Positions 34,148 through 43,448 of a DNA stretch of 57,489 bases are shown here, one piece after another. The stretch spans positions 1 to 57,489 of the forward strand of contig CALMON010000130.1 in NCBI GenBank assembly GCA_937871785.1, written 5' to 3'. The notes under the pieces were generated by a model. That model was not told the origin of the DNA. It made no database searches and saw nothing but the letters and a program-made list of their open reading frames with translations. The translations under genes and the position numbers were made by a program. Every line of letters begins with the position of its first letter. The stretch's first letter is position 1. Origin of the DNA: an uncultured Granulicella sp. (lineage in GTDB: Bacteria > Acidobacteriota > Terriglobia > Terriglobales > Acidobacteriaceae).

Positions 34148-35932
34148 ATGCACCTTCGCTCCTTTTTTCCCAGCCTCCGTTCCGCCGCTGTGGCGACCGC
34201 GACTGTAGCCGCGCTGATCGTCGGCAGCGCCCGCGCGCAGCAGCAGCCCGCGACGTCCACCACCCAGACCGGCAGCACCGTGCAGGCGGGGGATGGCACT
34301 GTCGCCGGAAGCTCGCAGACGGGCGTCGACGCCAAGGGCCAGGCTACTGAGGGCGCTACGCTGAGCTACTCGCCGGGAAAGAAAAAGAAGCCGGTCAAGA
34401 CCGACAAGGTGATCCCGTCGAAGGACACGCGCGCCGAAAACAAGAAAGAGTTGAAGCTCAATCCGCTTGCCGGCAAAGACGCCACGCTACCTGACAAGGC
34501 GCTTTACGATAAGGCGCTCTTTCAGACCAGCAAGGGTCATTTCGACGTGGCGCGGCTCGACCTGCAGACCTTGCTCAACACCTACCCGGACTCGCAATAC
34601 CAGATGCGCGCCAAACTGGCCATTGCCGATAGCTGGTACCGCGAAGGGGGCACCGCCGCGCTCACCCAGGCCGAGCAGGAATACCAGGACTTTATTACTT
34701 TCTTCCCCAACGTGCCTGAAGCGGCTGAAGCGCAGATGCGTGTGGGCGACATCTACTTCAAGCAGATGGACGTTCCCGACCGCGACTACTCGAAAGCCGT
34801 CAAAGCGGAAGACGCGTACCGCCTGATGCTGAAGCAATACCCGGAGTCGAAGCTGGCCAAACTGGCTGAGCAGAAGCTGCGTGAAGTGCAGGAAGTGATG
34901 GCGACGCGCGAGGCCGATCTCGGTGCGTTCTATGCTTCGCACGGCAACTGGCCCGCGTCTATCGCGCGCTTCCAGACGGTTGTCGACACCTACCCTCTCT
35001 ACAGCCACATGGATGACGTGCTGATCGGCATCGGCGACGCTTACGCGGCGGAGTCACGCGCCGCCCGGGCGCAGCAGATGGCGGAAGGCCCGCGCGCGCA
35101 GATCATCCAGTCGTACGACGCCAAGGCCGCCGCGGCGTACCGCCTGGTGGTGCTCGATCATTCCGCCGCGCCGCATGTGGAAGACGCCAAGGAACGGCTT
35201 GAAACCATGGGCCTGCCCATTCCCACGCCGACCGCGCAGCAGGAAGCCGCAAGCGCCGCGCTCGAAGGCAGCCGCGCGCAATACACTATGACCAAGCGGC
35301 TTCAGGTGCTCTTTATGCACCGGCCAGACACCGTCTTGACGGCCAACATCGGTGAAGCGCCGCTCGACGACCCGGCGGCCACCACCGCGCCTGCCGTCAA
35401 CCGGGAACTGATGGCGACCGTGACCGCGGCCTTCAACCCCAACGGCGCAGCGGCCCCCGCCAAAACTGTGGTGGCGCCCGCGGCCGCGACGGACGACGCT
35501 CCGGCTCCTCCGGTTCCGGTCAGCAACGCGCCTCTTGCGCTGCAGGATGTTGCTGGCCCCGGTGAGGGTTCGGCCGGTACGGGCACGTCGACCTTGACCG
35601 CCGCCCCTGCAAGCTCCGGCGCACCTGGCGGAAACTCAGTGGGGGTGGAGGTTTTGAGCCCCGGCGTGACGAACACCGCGCCGCGCACGACGACCACTGA
35701 CACCGTCGGCGGTCTCCACGCGGTCGGCGCTGAAAAGACGGAGACGCTTGCGCCGATCGAAAAGGCGCAAGACGCTCCCGACCAGGTGAACGATGTGAAC
35801 GGTCATCCGCAGCCCGCCGCGCAAACTCTGAAACCCGGCGAAAAAGCGCCTAAGCTCCCGGTCGACAAGACCGACGAATCTTCCAGCAAGAAGAAGCCGA
35901 AGAAGGGTGCGAGCAAGCTGAACCCGTTCTAA
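34148..35932 (+). CDS. BamD-like outer-membrane assembly TPR protein with long C-terminal tail
   Basis: The 594-residue protein has a Sec signal peptide (cleavage near S-A-R-A/Q-Q-Q, about residue 31) and a Lys/Thr-rich linker, then TPR repeats matching BamD/YfiO (about residues 105-345: Y-D-K-A-L-F-Q-T-S-K-G-H-F-D-V-A-R, L-L-N-T-Y-P-D-S and L-K-Q-Y-P-E-S). BamD supports BamA in inserting barrel proteins such as the TonB receptor here. Two oddities: no lipobox cysteine is seen, although BamD is normally a lipoprotein, and a Pro/Ala/Thr-rich tail of about 240 residues follows, ending in a basic patch (S-K-K-K-P-K-K-G). The ATG at 34148 begins the signal peptide; TAGAAT at 34092-34097 may be its -10. 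Confidence 0.85.
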   Translation: MHLRSFFPSLRSAAVATATVAALIVGSARAQQQPATSTTQTGSTVQAGDGTVAGSSQTGVDAKGQATEGATLSYSPGKKKKPVKTDKVIPSKDTRAENKKELKLNPLAGKDATLPDKALYDKALFQTSKGHFDVARLDLQTLLNTYPDSQYQMRAKLAIADSWYREGGTAALTQAEQEYQDFITFFPNVPEAAEAQMRVGDIYFKQMDVPDRDYSKAVKAEDAYRLMLKQYPESKLAKLAEQKLREVQEVMATREADLGAFYASHGNWPASIARFQTVVDTYPLYSHMDDVLIGIGDAYAAESRAARAQQMAEGPRAQIIQSYDAKAAAAYRLVVLDHSAAPHVEDAKERLETMGLPIPTPTAQQEAASAALEGSRAQYTMTKRLQVLFMHRPDTVLTANIGEAPLDDPAATTAPAVNRELMATVTAAFNPNGAAAPAKTVVAPAAATDDAPAPPVPVSNAPLALQDVAGPGEGSAGTGTSTLTAAPASSGAPGGNSVGVEVLSPGVTNTAPRTTTTDTVGGLHAVGAEKTETLAPIEKAQDAPDQVNDVNGHPQPAAQTLKPGEKAPKLPVDKTDESSSKKKPKKGASKLNPF

Positions 35933-35962
35933 GACAAGGGAACCAGGGAACGAGGAAGCACA

Positions 35963-36008
35963 TGAAATGGAGAGCAGCTTCGGCTGCCCTCCATTTCACT
36001 TGCCTTTG
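35963..36008 (+). terminator. Terminator-like hairpin with TTCG loop after the BamD-like gene
   Basis: A 16-bp stem (35963-35978 with 35983-35998) closed by TTCG, with one A-C mismatch, lies 31 bp after the stop codon. The downstream tract is only moderately T-rich. It would separate the BamD-like gene from valS. Confidence 0.75.
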
Positions 36009-36059
36009 ACTCTCTGTGCGGAGCCATCCATTCCTGACCGCCGACCCCTCGCTTCCTGC

Positions 36060-36065
36060 TACCCT
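36060..36065 (+). promoter_or_regulatory. Candidate -10 element of valS (TACCCT)
   Basis: TACCCT ends 8 nt before the valS ATG and no Shine-Dalgarno lies between them, again suggesting a leaderless or nearly leaderless transcript. The match to consensus is moderate. Confidence 0.3.
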
Positions 36066-36073
36066 GAACATCT

Positions 36074-38977
36074 ATGACCACCGAACTTCCCAAAGCCTAC
36101 GACCCGGCCCTGATCGAAGAAAAATGGGCGCGGTACTGGGTCGAGCAGCGCCTGTTTGACGTCGCCACGCCGACCGGCGAAGCGGCTGCGCGCAACACGT
36201 TTACCCAGCTTCTGCCGCCCCCCAATGTCACCGGCCGCCTCCATATGGGCCACATGCTCAACCAGACGGAAATGGACATCCTCACGCGCTGGCACCGCAT
36301 GATGGGCGAAACGTCGCTCTGGGTTCCGGGTACCGACCATGCCGGCATCGCCACGCAGATGATGGTCGAGCGCCTGCTGGCGGCGGAAGGCAAAACCACG
36401 CGCCGGGAGCTCGGCCGTGAAGCGTTCATTACGCGCGTCAAGCAGTGGAAAGAAGAATACGGCGGCGCGATCACGGAGCAGATGCGACGGCTTGGCGCGT
36501 CGGTCGACTGGTCGCGCGAATATTACACGATGGACGAGAACCTCAACGTCGCCGTGCGCGAGGCCTTTATCCGCTTGTATGAGCAGGGCCTCATCTATCG
36601 CGGGGCCTACATCGTCAACTGGGACCCGCAAATACAGACGGCGGTTTCGGACCTCGAAGTGGAAAGCGAAGAGCGCGCCGGGCACCTGTTCCACGTGCGC
36701 TACGACCTGGCCGACGGAACGGGCTCCATCACGATCGCGACCACGCGTCCTGAAACCATGCTGGGCGACACGGCCGTCGCCGTCAATCCGACCGACGAGC
36801 GCTACACGGCGTTCGTCGGCAAGTCGCTGACCTTACCCCTCAGCGCCACTGGCGGCAAGCCCGGCAGGGAAATTCCCGTACTCGCCGACGACTGGGCCAA
36901 TCCGGAGTTCGGCACCGGCGCCGTCAAGGTGACGCCCGCGCACGACCCCAACGATTTCGCCATCGGCAAGCGCCACGGCCTGCCTGCGCCACTCATCATG
37001 GATGCCGAAGCGCGCATCGACCTGCCGGATTCGCCCTACCATGGGCTCGACCGCTTTGAGGCCCGCCAGCGCATCGTCGCGGACCTCGACGCGGCGGGAT
37101 ACCTCGTCAAGGTGGAAGACCACACGCTCACCCTGCCGATCTCGCAGCGCACGGGCGCGGTCATCGAGCCCCGACTCTCGCTGCAATGGTTTCTGGCGGT
37201 CAACAAGGAACCCGCCGGTGCCACTACGACCCCGGCCGCGGACTCCTCCGGACGCGGTCCCAACTCGGTCGCGGCCCGCGCGGTCGCCGCCGTCAGGAGC
37301 CCCACCAATCCGGACGGCCCCATCAAGTTCACCCCGGAGATGTACTCCAAAACCTTCCACCTGTGGATGGACAACATCTACGACTGGTGCATTTCCCGCC
37401 AGCTCTGGTGGGGCCATCGCATTCCGGCGTGGCACTGCGGCGCGTGCGCGCACATCAACGTCGCGCGCGAGGCTCCGCCCGCCTGCACTGCCTGTGGCAG
37501 CACCACGCTCGAGCAGGAAACCGATGTACTCGACACCTGGTTTTCGTCCGCCCTGCTGCCGTTCACGGCCTTCGGCTGGGACGGCTCCGGCACGCTCACG
37601 GCCGATCTCGCCGCCTTTTACCCCACCGAGCTTCTGGTCACCGGCTTCGACATCCTGTTCTTCTGGGTCGCGCGCATGATCATGCTCGGCACGCACCTGA
37701 TGACCGACGTCCCCTTGCCCAACGGATCCCGGCGCACGCTGGCCGACACCGTTCCGTTTCGCAACGTGTATATCCACGCGCTGGTGCGCGACGCGAACCG
37801 CGAAAAGATGTCGAAGACCAAGGGCAATGTGATCGACCCGATCGGCATCGTCGAAAAATACGGTACGGATGCGGTACGGTTTACGCTGGCGTCGCAGGCC
37901 TCGCCCGGAACGGACATCGCGTTTTCAGAAGCCCGGACCGAAGGAAATCGAGCTTTTGCCAACAAAATTTGGAACGCCGCGCGATTTCTGCACATGCAGA
38001 TCGAGCGCGGCCGCGAAGCCGGCTACACGGTGACGCTCCGGTTGCACGATTCCTTTGCGCTTGAGCTTCCGGAGCACACGCCGCTCGAAACCCGCTGGAT
38101 TTTTGCGCGTCTCGGCGCCGTGTCGGCGGAGGTCGCCCGCGCGCTGGAAGCCTACCGCTTCGACGAGGCCGCCAGCGCTATCTACCAGTTCTTCTGGGGC
38201 GAGTTCTGCGACTGGTACCTGGAACTCGTCAAGCTGCGTCTCGTGTTTCCGGCCGCCGTGGAGCCGGATGCCGCGGACGCGGTGACAGCCATTCCCGCCG
38301 AGTTGAACGACGTGACTGAACTCACCCTCGGCGCGCTCGTCACGGTGTTTGAAGCCGCGCTGCGTCTGCTGTCGCCGTTCATGCCCTTCCTGACGGAAGA
38401 GCTTTGGCACGCGCTCTACAGCCAGGTGGACGCAGCCGAGCCCCCAGCCAAATCCATCGCGCTCACCCGCTATCCGCAGGCGGCCGACTTCGCCGGAGAC
38501 GCTGCCAGCGCCGCGGCGATGACGACGTTGCAGGAGTTGATCGTTACTGTGCGTGCGCTGCGCAAGGACCTTGCCGTGCCGGAAAAGGAGCCTGCGCCCA
38601 TCCAGATTGCCGCCGTGCCGGCTATCGCGGCTCTCGCGCTGGCCAACGCCGACATGCTCGCGCGTATGGCCCGCGTCGCCTCGGTCGAGGTGGTGCCGCA
38701 AACACCCACCGGAGCCAACGCCCGCGCGACCGGCAGCTTCGACGTGGCCGTCGTATACGAGCGTCAGATCGACGTCGCCGCCGAGCGCGAGCGGCTCGAA
38801 AAGGACATCGCGAAGTTCACCAAGGGCCTGCTCGCCGCCGAAAAACAGCTCGGGTCCGAGAGCTTTCTCGCCAAAGCTCCAGCACACATCGTGGACGGTC
38901 TGAAGAAGCAGTCGGAAGAAACCCGGTCGCTTAGGGAGAAGGCCGAAGCCGCGCTCGCCAGCCTGCCGGTGGCGTAG
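36074..38977 (+). CDS. valS: Valyl-tRNA synthetase
   Basis: The 967-residue class Ia synthetase charges tRNA-Val. It has the HIGH-type motif H-M-G-H (P-P-N-V-T-G-R-L-H-M-G-H, about residue 56), the tRNA editing domain, the K-M-S-K-T motif near residue 578, an anticodon-binding helical domain and a C-terminal coiled coil (about 890-960, R-E-R-L-E-K-D-I-A-K-F). An Ala/Thr-rich insert at about 378-400 after F-L-A-V-N-K-E-P is unusual but in frame. It stands alone between a terminator and a repeat-bearing gap. Confidence 0.97.
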   Translation: MTTELPKAYDPALIEEKWARYWVEQRLFDVATPTGEAAARNTFTQLLPPPNVTGRLHMGHMLNQTEMDILTRWHRMMGETSLWVPGTDHAGIATQMMVERLLAAEGKTTRRELGREAFITRVKQWKEEYGGAITEQMRRLGASVDWSREYYTMDENLNVAVREAFIRLYEQGLIYRGAYIVNWDPQIQTAVSDLEVESEERAGHLFHVRYDLADGTGSITIATTRPETMLGDTAVAVNPTDERYTAFVGKSLTLPLSATGGKPGREIPVLADDWANPEFGTGAVKVTPAHDPNDFAIGKRHGLPAPLIMDAEARIDLPDSPYHGLDRFEARQRIVADLDAAGYLVKVEDHTLTLPISQRTGAVIEPRLSLQWFLAVNKEPAGATTTPAADSSGRGPNSVAARAVAAVRSPTNPDGPIKFTPEMYSKTFHLWMDNIYDWCISRQLWWGHRIPAWHCGACAHINVAREAPPACTACGSTTLEQETDVLDTWFSSALLPFTAFGWDGSGTLTADLAAFYPTELLVTGFDILFFWVARMIMLGTHLMTDVPLPNGSRRTLADTVPFRNVYIHALVRDANREKMSKTKGNVIDPIGIVEKYGTDAVRFTLASQASPGTDIAFSEARTEGNRAFANKIWNAARFLHMQIERGREAGYTVTLRLHDSFALELPEHTPLETRWIFARLGAVSAEVARALEAYRFDEAASAIYQFFWGEFCDWYLELVKLRLVFPAAVEPDAADAVTAIPAELNDVTELTLGALVTVFEAALRLLSPFMPFLTEELWHALYSQVDAAEPPAKSIALTRYPQAADFAGDAASAAAMTTLQELIVTVRALRKDLAVPEKEPAPIQIAAVPAIAALALANADMLARMARVASVEVVPQTPTGANARATGSFDVAVVYERQIDVAAERERLEKDIAKFTKGLLAAEKQLGSESFLAKAPAHIVDGLKKQSEETRSLREKAEAALASLPVA

Positions 38978-39007
38978 AGCTTCCGGTCTGCACGCCTCGC
39001 TTTTCTA

Positions 39008-39106
39008 GCTGTCATCCCGCAAGCGAAGCGGAGGGATCTGCTGTCCTTCTGAAGTGGACCTCTGCAAAAGCAGACCCTCGCCTGCGGCGCAGGATGGCAA
39101 TGTTGA
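39008..39106. repeat. REP-like inverted repeat pair, copy B
   Basis: Downstream of valS, the left arm GTCATCCCGCAAGCGAAGCG (from about 39011) followed by GAGGGATCTGCTG is matched by an inverted right arm (about 39072-39104) with CATCCTGCGC and GAGGGTCTGCT on the other strand. It is the same consensus as the pair at 21846-21985. No transposase is near. Confidence 0.55.
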
Positions 39107-39167
39107 GGGTTGAGCGAAAATTCGCCCAGAATGAATTCATACAGCTATTCAGGAGGCTGAGTCTCAG

Positions 39168-39230
39168 AGCTAAAGCCCGGTTATCGCCCGGTCTTGATGT
39201 CTGGGCTAAAGCCCAGGCATCAAGCAAGAC
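39168..39230. repeat. Dispersed hairpin element, copy 1
   Basis: The element has AGCTAAAGCCCGG, then CTTGATGTCTGGGCT (39193-39207) paired with AGCCCAGGCATCAAG (39210-39224), a 15-bp stem with one mismatch. Related copies are at 51790-51868 and 54634-54705. It lies between convergent valS and the sirtuin gene and could also end transcription from both sides. Confidence 0.6.
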
Positions 39231-39260
39231 AACCGCCACTGCCTAGGTTCGTGAACTGCT

Positions 39261-40016
39261 CTAAAAAGCCAGCAATCCCGGCAATACCTCGACGGCCGTC
39301 CCCAGCAACATCGCGTCGAAGCTGCCTGCGTTCGCCGGCGCTTCCGGCCCCACGTAGACCGTGCTGATCCCGAGCTGATTTGCGATGTTCACAAATCCCG
39401 CTGCCGGATATACCGAGCCAGAGGTGCCGACGACCAGCAACACCGTAGCCCGTTGCAACTCCGCGTAAATCGCGTCCAGGTCGAGCGGCACCTCGCCGAA
39501 CCACACGATGTGCGGCCGCACCGGCTCGGCGCATGACGCACAGACGGGCAGGGTCTCCGCCGTCATGTATTGCCCATCATCCGCGAACGGCGTGCCGCAC
39601 TGCACGCAGCGCGACTCAAACAACATGCCGTGCATGTGGTGCACGTGTTTCGACCCGGCGCGCTTATGCAGGTCGTCCACGTTCTGCGTGCAGATATACA
39701 TCCTGTCGCCCAGTACCTTTTCGGCGGCCGCCAGGGCAAAATGGGCAGGATTCGGTTCGGCGGTTTGCGCGTCTTCGCGGCGCATAGAATAAAAGCGCCA
39801 CACCAGTACGGGGTCGGCCGCCCAGGCCTCTGGCGTGGCGACCTCTTCGACGCGAAAGCCGTTCCACAGCCCTCCCGAGCCGCGGTAGGTGGCCAGGCCG
39901 CTTTCGGCGGAGATGCCCGCGCCGGTCAGCACGAACAGCCGGTCCTGTGGCCCGAGCAAGTCCATCAGTTTGATTGCGTTGTCGCCCTCGTGGATACCGA
40001 TTTGCCGCTCGCCCAT
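39261..40016 (-). CDS. cobB: NAD-dependent protein deacylase (class III sirtuin)
   Basis: The 251-residue sirtuin has the NAD-binding G-A-G-I-S-A-E-S-G, the T-Q-N-V-D-D-L-H motif, the catalytic histidine in H-M-H-G, and four zinc cysteines (C-V-Q-C and C-A-S-C). Y76 and R79 in R-F-Y-S-M-R match the Tyr-Arg pair that lets SIRT5/CobB-type enzymes remove succinyl and other acidic acyl groups as well as acetyl. GGGAG lies about 10 nt before the ATG. It follows pmbA by 48 nt on the same strand. Confidence 0.93.
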   Translation of the reverse strand: MGERQIGIHEGDNAIKLMDLLGPQDRLFVLTGAGISAESGLATYRGSGGLWNGFRVEEVATPEAWAADPVLVWRFYSMRREDAQTAEPNPAHFALAAAEKVLGDRMYICTQNVDDLHKRAGSKHVHHMHGMLFESRCVQCGTPFADDGQYMTAETLPVCASCAEPVRPHIVWFGEVPLDLDAIYAELQRATVLLVVGTSGSVYPAAGFVNIANQLGISTVYVGPEAPANAGSFDAMLLGTAVEVLPGLLAF

Positions 40017-40064
40017 GCGCTGCTCCCGGTTATTCGATGCAGGCTCAGACCTGCATCGCCCTCG

Positions 40065-41498
40065 TCAACTCCCAGCGATGGTCATGCCCTCAATTCGCAC
40101 CGTCGGCACGGCACCGCTGCCGCGAAATTCGAGATCGTTGCCGATCGCGGCGACGTTGCGGAACATGTCCTTGAAGTTGCCGGCGATGGTAATTTCCTCG
40201 ACCGGGTAGGCCAGCTCGCCGTCTTCGATCCACAATCCGCTGGCCCCCTGTGAGTAGTCGCCGGTCACCAGGTTGACGCCGAAACCCATGGTCGAAAGCA
40301 CGTAGAAGCCGTTCGGCACGTCGGCGATGATCTCCTCGGGCGTGGCTGCACCCGGCTCCAGAAAGTAGTTGCCGCCGCCGATACCGGGAGCCCCCGCCAG
40401 CCCGCGCGACGCCTTCGCCGTCGAAGGCATGCGCAGTTTGCGGCCTACGTAGGTGTTCAGCATCAGCTCTTTCAGGATGCCGCGCTCGATCACGACCGTG
40501 CGCCGCGTCAGGAGGCCGTCGCCGTCGAAGGGCGCTGTCCCAAAGCCGCCAACGGGCACGGTGCCCCCGTCGGGGAGAGCCCGGTCGAACACCATCGTGC
40601 CGTCGTCGATCATGGTCACGTTTTCGCCCGCGACGCGCTCGCCCAGCTTGCCGGCGAACATCGATGCATTGCGGTAGAGGGCGTCGCCGTCGGCGGCGTT
40701 CAGCAGATTGCCCATGATGCCGCGCGCCATTTCAGGCGGAAACACGACGGGGCACTGCTGCGTCGGGACGCGGCGCGCGCCCAGTTTGCGCAGGGCGCGG
40801 CGAGCGGCTTCGCGGCCGATTTCGGCAGGGTCGCCAAGCAGCTTCGCCGTGCGCGCGCTCGAATACCAGTAGCCGCCCTGCATCGCGCCGCTCGCGTCCT
40901 GCGCGATGGGCGATGCGGAAAAGCCGCAATAGCTCTTGCGATAGCGCCCGCTGAAACCGCGCGAGTTGACCATGACGCGCGAACTGCGCGAAGCGTCGAA
41001 GTCCGCGCCCTTGGAGTTCTGAATGCGCGCGTCGAATCCCATGGCCGCCGCTTCGCATTCGCGCGCCATCTCAATACGCTGTGCGGGCGTGATCTCGTCG
41101 ACGTCTTCGAAATACAGCGCAATCGCATCGGCGTCGTGCTGTCCAAACGCTTCGCGTTCCGGCAAACCGGCGAAGGGATCCACCCCGGTGACCTTTGCGA
41201 GCTCCACGGCACCGTTTACCAGCCGGGCGATTCCGTCTTCGGACAGGTCGGAGGTGGAAGTGTTGGCGGTGCGCTGGCCGCCTTCGGCCGCAAAAAACAC
41301 CCGCAAGCCCAGCGCGCGCGAGCCCGACTCGGTAAGCTGCTCCACTTGCCCCAGCCGCACGTTGACCGAAAACTCTTCGCCGCTCGACGCCACGGCCTCG
41401 GCGTCGGTCGCGCCGGCGCGCAAGGCGCGCTGGACGACCTCGTCGGCCAGCAGTTCAAGATTGACGGACGACGAGAGGGCGGGGGTAGAAGAAGCCAT
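40065..41498 (-). CDS. pmbA: TldE/PmbA-family metalloprotease subunit
   Basis: The 477-residue protein matches PmbA (TldE), the non-catalytic partner of the TldD zinc protease that trims peptides such as microcin B17 precursors. Family features are the N-terminal A-L-R-A-G-A-T-D-A-E-A segment, the central D-D-G-T-M region and the C-terminal G-A-S-G-L-W-I-E-D-G-E-L-A-Y-P-V-E-E. TldD is not in the window. The ATG at 41498 lacks a clear Shine-Dalgarno. It lies 84 nt downstream of an SDR gene on the same strand but is functionally unrelated to it. Confidence 0.92.
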   Translation of the reverse strand: MASSTPALSSSVNLELLADEVVQRALRAGATDAEAVASSGEEFSVNVRLGQVEQLTESGSRALGLRVFFAAEGGQRTANTSTSDLSEDGIARLVNGAVELAKVTGVDPFAGLPEREAFGQHDADAIALYFEDVDEITPAQRIEMARECEAAAMGFDARIQNSKGADFDASRSSRVMVNSRGFSGRYRKSYCGFSASPIAQDASGAMQGGYWYSSARTAKLLGDPAEIGREAARRALRKLGARRVPTQQCPVVFPPEMARGIMGNLLNAADGDALYRNASMFAGKLGERVAGENVTMIDDGTMVFDRALPDGGTVPVGGFGTAPFDGDGLLTRRTVVIERGILKELMLNTYVGRKLRMPSTAKASRGLAGAPGIGGGNYFLEPGAATPEEIIADVPNGFYVLSTMGFGVNLVTGDYSQGASGLWIEDGELAYPVEEITIAGNFKDMFRNVAAIGNDLEFRGSGAVPTVRIEGMTIAGS

Positions 41499-41582
41499 AA
41501 GGTCATTGTCTCAAAGGACCGGCTTGCACCCTGCGCCCTCCGTGAAGACAGAAGAAAAGCTGCAACACCTATCCAATATGCC

Positions 41583-42347
41583 TTAGAACGTCGCCAGCCA
41601 GCCGCCGTCCACATAGATCACCTGTCCGGTGATGAAGTCCGCCGCGGGGCTGGCCAGAAACACGATCGGCCAGGCAATATCTTTCGGCAGACCCCAGCGG
41701 CCGAGCGGACAGCGGCTCTTTACCCAGCTGTCGAACTTGGGGTCAGACACCAGGCTCTTGTTCAGGTCGGTATCGATATAGCCCGGACCGATGGCGTTCA
41801 CCAAAATGCCGTGCGACGCCCACTCGACGGCAAGCACCTTGGTCAACTGACCCACAGCGCCCTTCGACGCGGTGTACGGAGAGGTTCCGGGCCTCGCCGC
41901 CGCTGTCATCAGGGAGGCAATGTTGACGATCTTGCCGCCTTCGCCTTCGGCCATGCGCGCCCGCGCCCAGGTGCGGCACACTTCGAACATCGCCGTCTGG
42001 TTCAGCGCGATGACGTCGTTCCAGTCCTCCAGCGTTTGGTCGACTGCCATGCCGCGCCGCGACATACCGGCCGAATTGACCAGGATATCGGGCGTCCCAT
42101 GCTGCTCGAAAACGCCCTTCATCCAATCGGCGATCTTTTTCGTTTGCAGCAGATCGAACGGGAGCACCGTGACGATCGTGCCCAGCCCGCGCAACTCGGC
42201 CGCGGCGCGCTCCAACTCGGCTTCGTCGCGCCCGACCAGCATCACGTCGCAGCCGGATTCGGCCAAAGCCTGCGCGGCGCCAAGGCCGATGCCGCGCGTC
42301 GCTCCGGTGACGAGGGCCAGCTTGCCCTTGATGTCGAATGCGTTCAC
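41583..42347 (-). CDS. SDR-family dehydrogenase (gluconate 5-dehydrogenase-like)
   Basis: The 254-residue classical SDR has the cofactor motif T-G-A-T-R-G-I-G (about residues 15-22), the N-S-A-G motif and the catalytic Y-T-A-S-K. The C-terminal Y-V-D-G-G-W is typical. It resembles sugar-acid and polyol dehydrogenases. It starts 2 nt after the stop of the zinc dehydrogenase gene, so it is the last gene of a four-gene operon (lactonase, SDR, MDR, SDR). The substrate is not readable; oxidation of a sugar or sugar acid is inferred from the neighbours. Confidence 0.9.
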   Translation of the reverse strand: MNAFDIKGKLALVTGATRGIGLGAAQALAESGCDVMLVGRDEAELERAAAELRGLGTIVTVLPFDLLQTKKIADWMKGVFEQHGTPDILVNSAGMSRRGMAVDQTLEDWNDVIALNQTAMFEVCRTWARARMAEGEGGKIVNIASLMTAAARPGTSPYTASKGAVGQLTKVLAVEWASHGILVNAIGPGYIDTDLNKSLVSDPKFDSWVKSRCPLGRWGLPKDIAWPIVFLASPAADFITGQVIYVDGGWLATF

Positions 42348-42349
42348 GT

Positions 42350-43441
42350 TTACTGGACCCTCTCGACGGCGGCGTGGCCGTTCTTGCTCGCGCCGTTTTT
42401 GTTGGCGTCGTGTTTCCTCGCATCCTTGATGTGAGGAACGATCAGCACCTTGCAGGCTTCTCCCGTAAGGAAAAGCTTGAACGCGTCCGAAACTTCTTCA
42501 AGCGGCATGCGGTCGGAGATGATCTTTTCAAGCGGCATCTTCATCGCAAGCTCGATGGCGGTCTCAAAGTCCTTGCGCTCATAGCAGCGCGAGCCGAACA
42601 TCTCGATTTCCTTAAAGTTGATCTGTTGCAGGTCGACTTCGGCGGGCTTTTTAAAAACGCTCAGGTTGATGATGATGCCACGCGACCGCGCCAGCACCGT
42701 CATCTCTTTCGCGGTGGACGGATGACCGGCGCACTCGTACACAATGTCCGCGCCGTTGTTGTTCGAAAGCTCCATCACACGATCGCGCAGAGCTTGTCCC
42801 GCGGCTACCGGTGTGAGCCCGAGCTCGCGAGCGAGTTCCAGCCGGGATGCCTGCACGTCGCTGATCAGCACGTGCGGTATGCCGCGCGATTGTGCCACCA
42901 GGGCCGTGAGCAGGCCGATGGGCCCCGCGCCCAAAACGACCGCGACCTCCAGCCCTTCAAGCGGCACGCGATTGACCCCGTGGACCGCAACCGCGAGAGG
43001 CTCCATCAGCGCGCCGATGCCCGCGCCCATTTCTTTGGGCAGCTTGAGCAGCGACCCCGTCGGCAGCTTGACGAACTGCGCCATGCCGCCTTCGGCGTCG
43101 AAGCCGTAAAGCTTCAACTGCCGGCACACCTGCGAGTTGCCATGCGTGCACGCGTAGCAAACGCCGCACGTAATCAGCGGGAAACAGGTGACGCTGTCGC
43201 CGATCGCGAGGCCGTGCGCATCACCCGCGATCTTCACGATGTTGCCCGAAAGCTCATGCCCGATGGTCAGCGGGGCCTTGGCGCGCGGGTGCGTACCGGC
43301 CACGATGTTGATGTCCGATCCGCAAAACCCGCAGGCCTCAATTTCCACCAGCGACCAGCCGTCGGTAATTTCCGGAAGCTCTACTTCTTCCGGTTCGATC
43401 CGGTTCGGACCGAGATAACGTGCCGCAAGCATCGTTCCCAT
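42350..43441 (-). CDS. Zinc-dependent medium-chain alcohol/sugar dehydrogenase
   Basis: The 363-residue MDR enzyme has catalytic zinc ligands in G-F-C-G-S-D and I-G-H-E, four structural zinc cysteines (C-G-V-C-Y-A-C then C eight residues on) and the Rossmann motif G-A-G-P-I-G-L-L. It is like sorbitol or threonine dehydrogenases. A polar Lys/Asn/Ala-rich tail ends the protein. ATG 43441 is chosen since AAGGAG lies 8 nt upstream; in-frame sequence further upstream falls in a 20-bp tandem duplication. It is cotranscribed with two SDR genes and a lactonase-like gene. Confidence 0.92.
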   Translation of the reverse strand: MGTMLAARYLGPNRIEPEEVELPEITDGWSLVEIEACGFCGSDINIVAGTHPRAKAPLTIGHELSGNIVKIAGDAHGLAIGDSVTCFPLITCGVCYACTHGNSQVCRQLKLYGFDAEGGMAQFVKLPTGSLLKLPKEMGAGIGALMEPLAVAVHGVNRVPLEGLEVAVVLGAGPIGLLTALVAQSRGIPHVLISDVQASRLELARELGLTPVAAGQALRDRVMELSNNNGADIVYECAGHPSTAKEMTVLARSRGIIINLSVFKKPAEVDLQQINFKEIEMFGSRCYERKDFETAIELAMKMPLEKIISDRMPLEEVSDAFKLFLTGEACKVLIVPHIKDARKHDANKNGASKNGHAAVERVQ

Positions 43442-43448
43442 AACGCTC

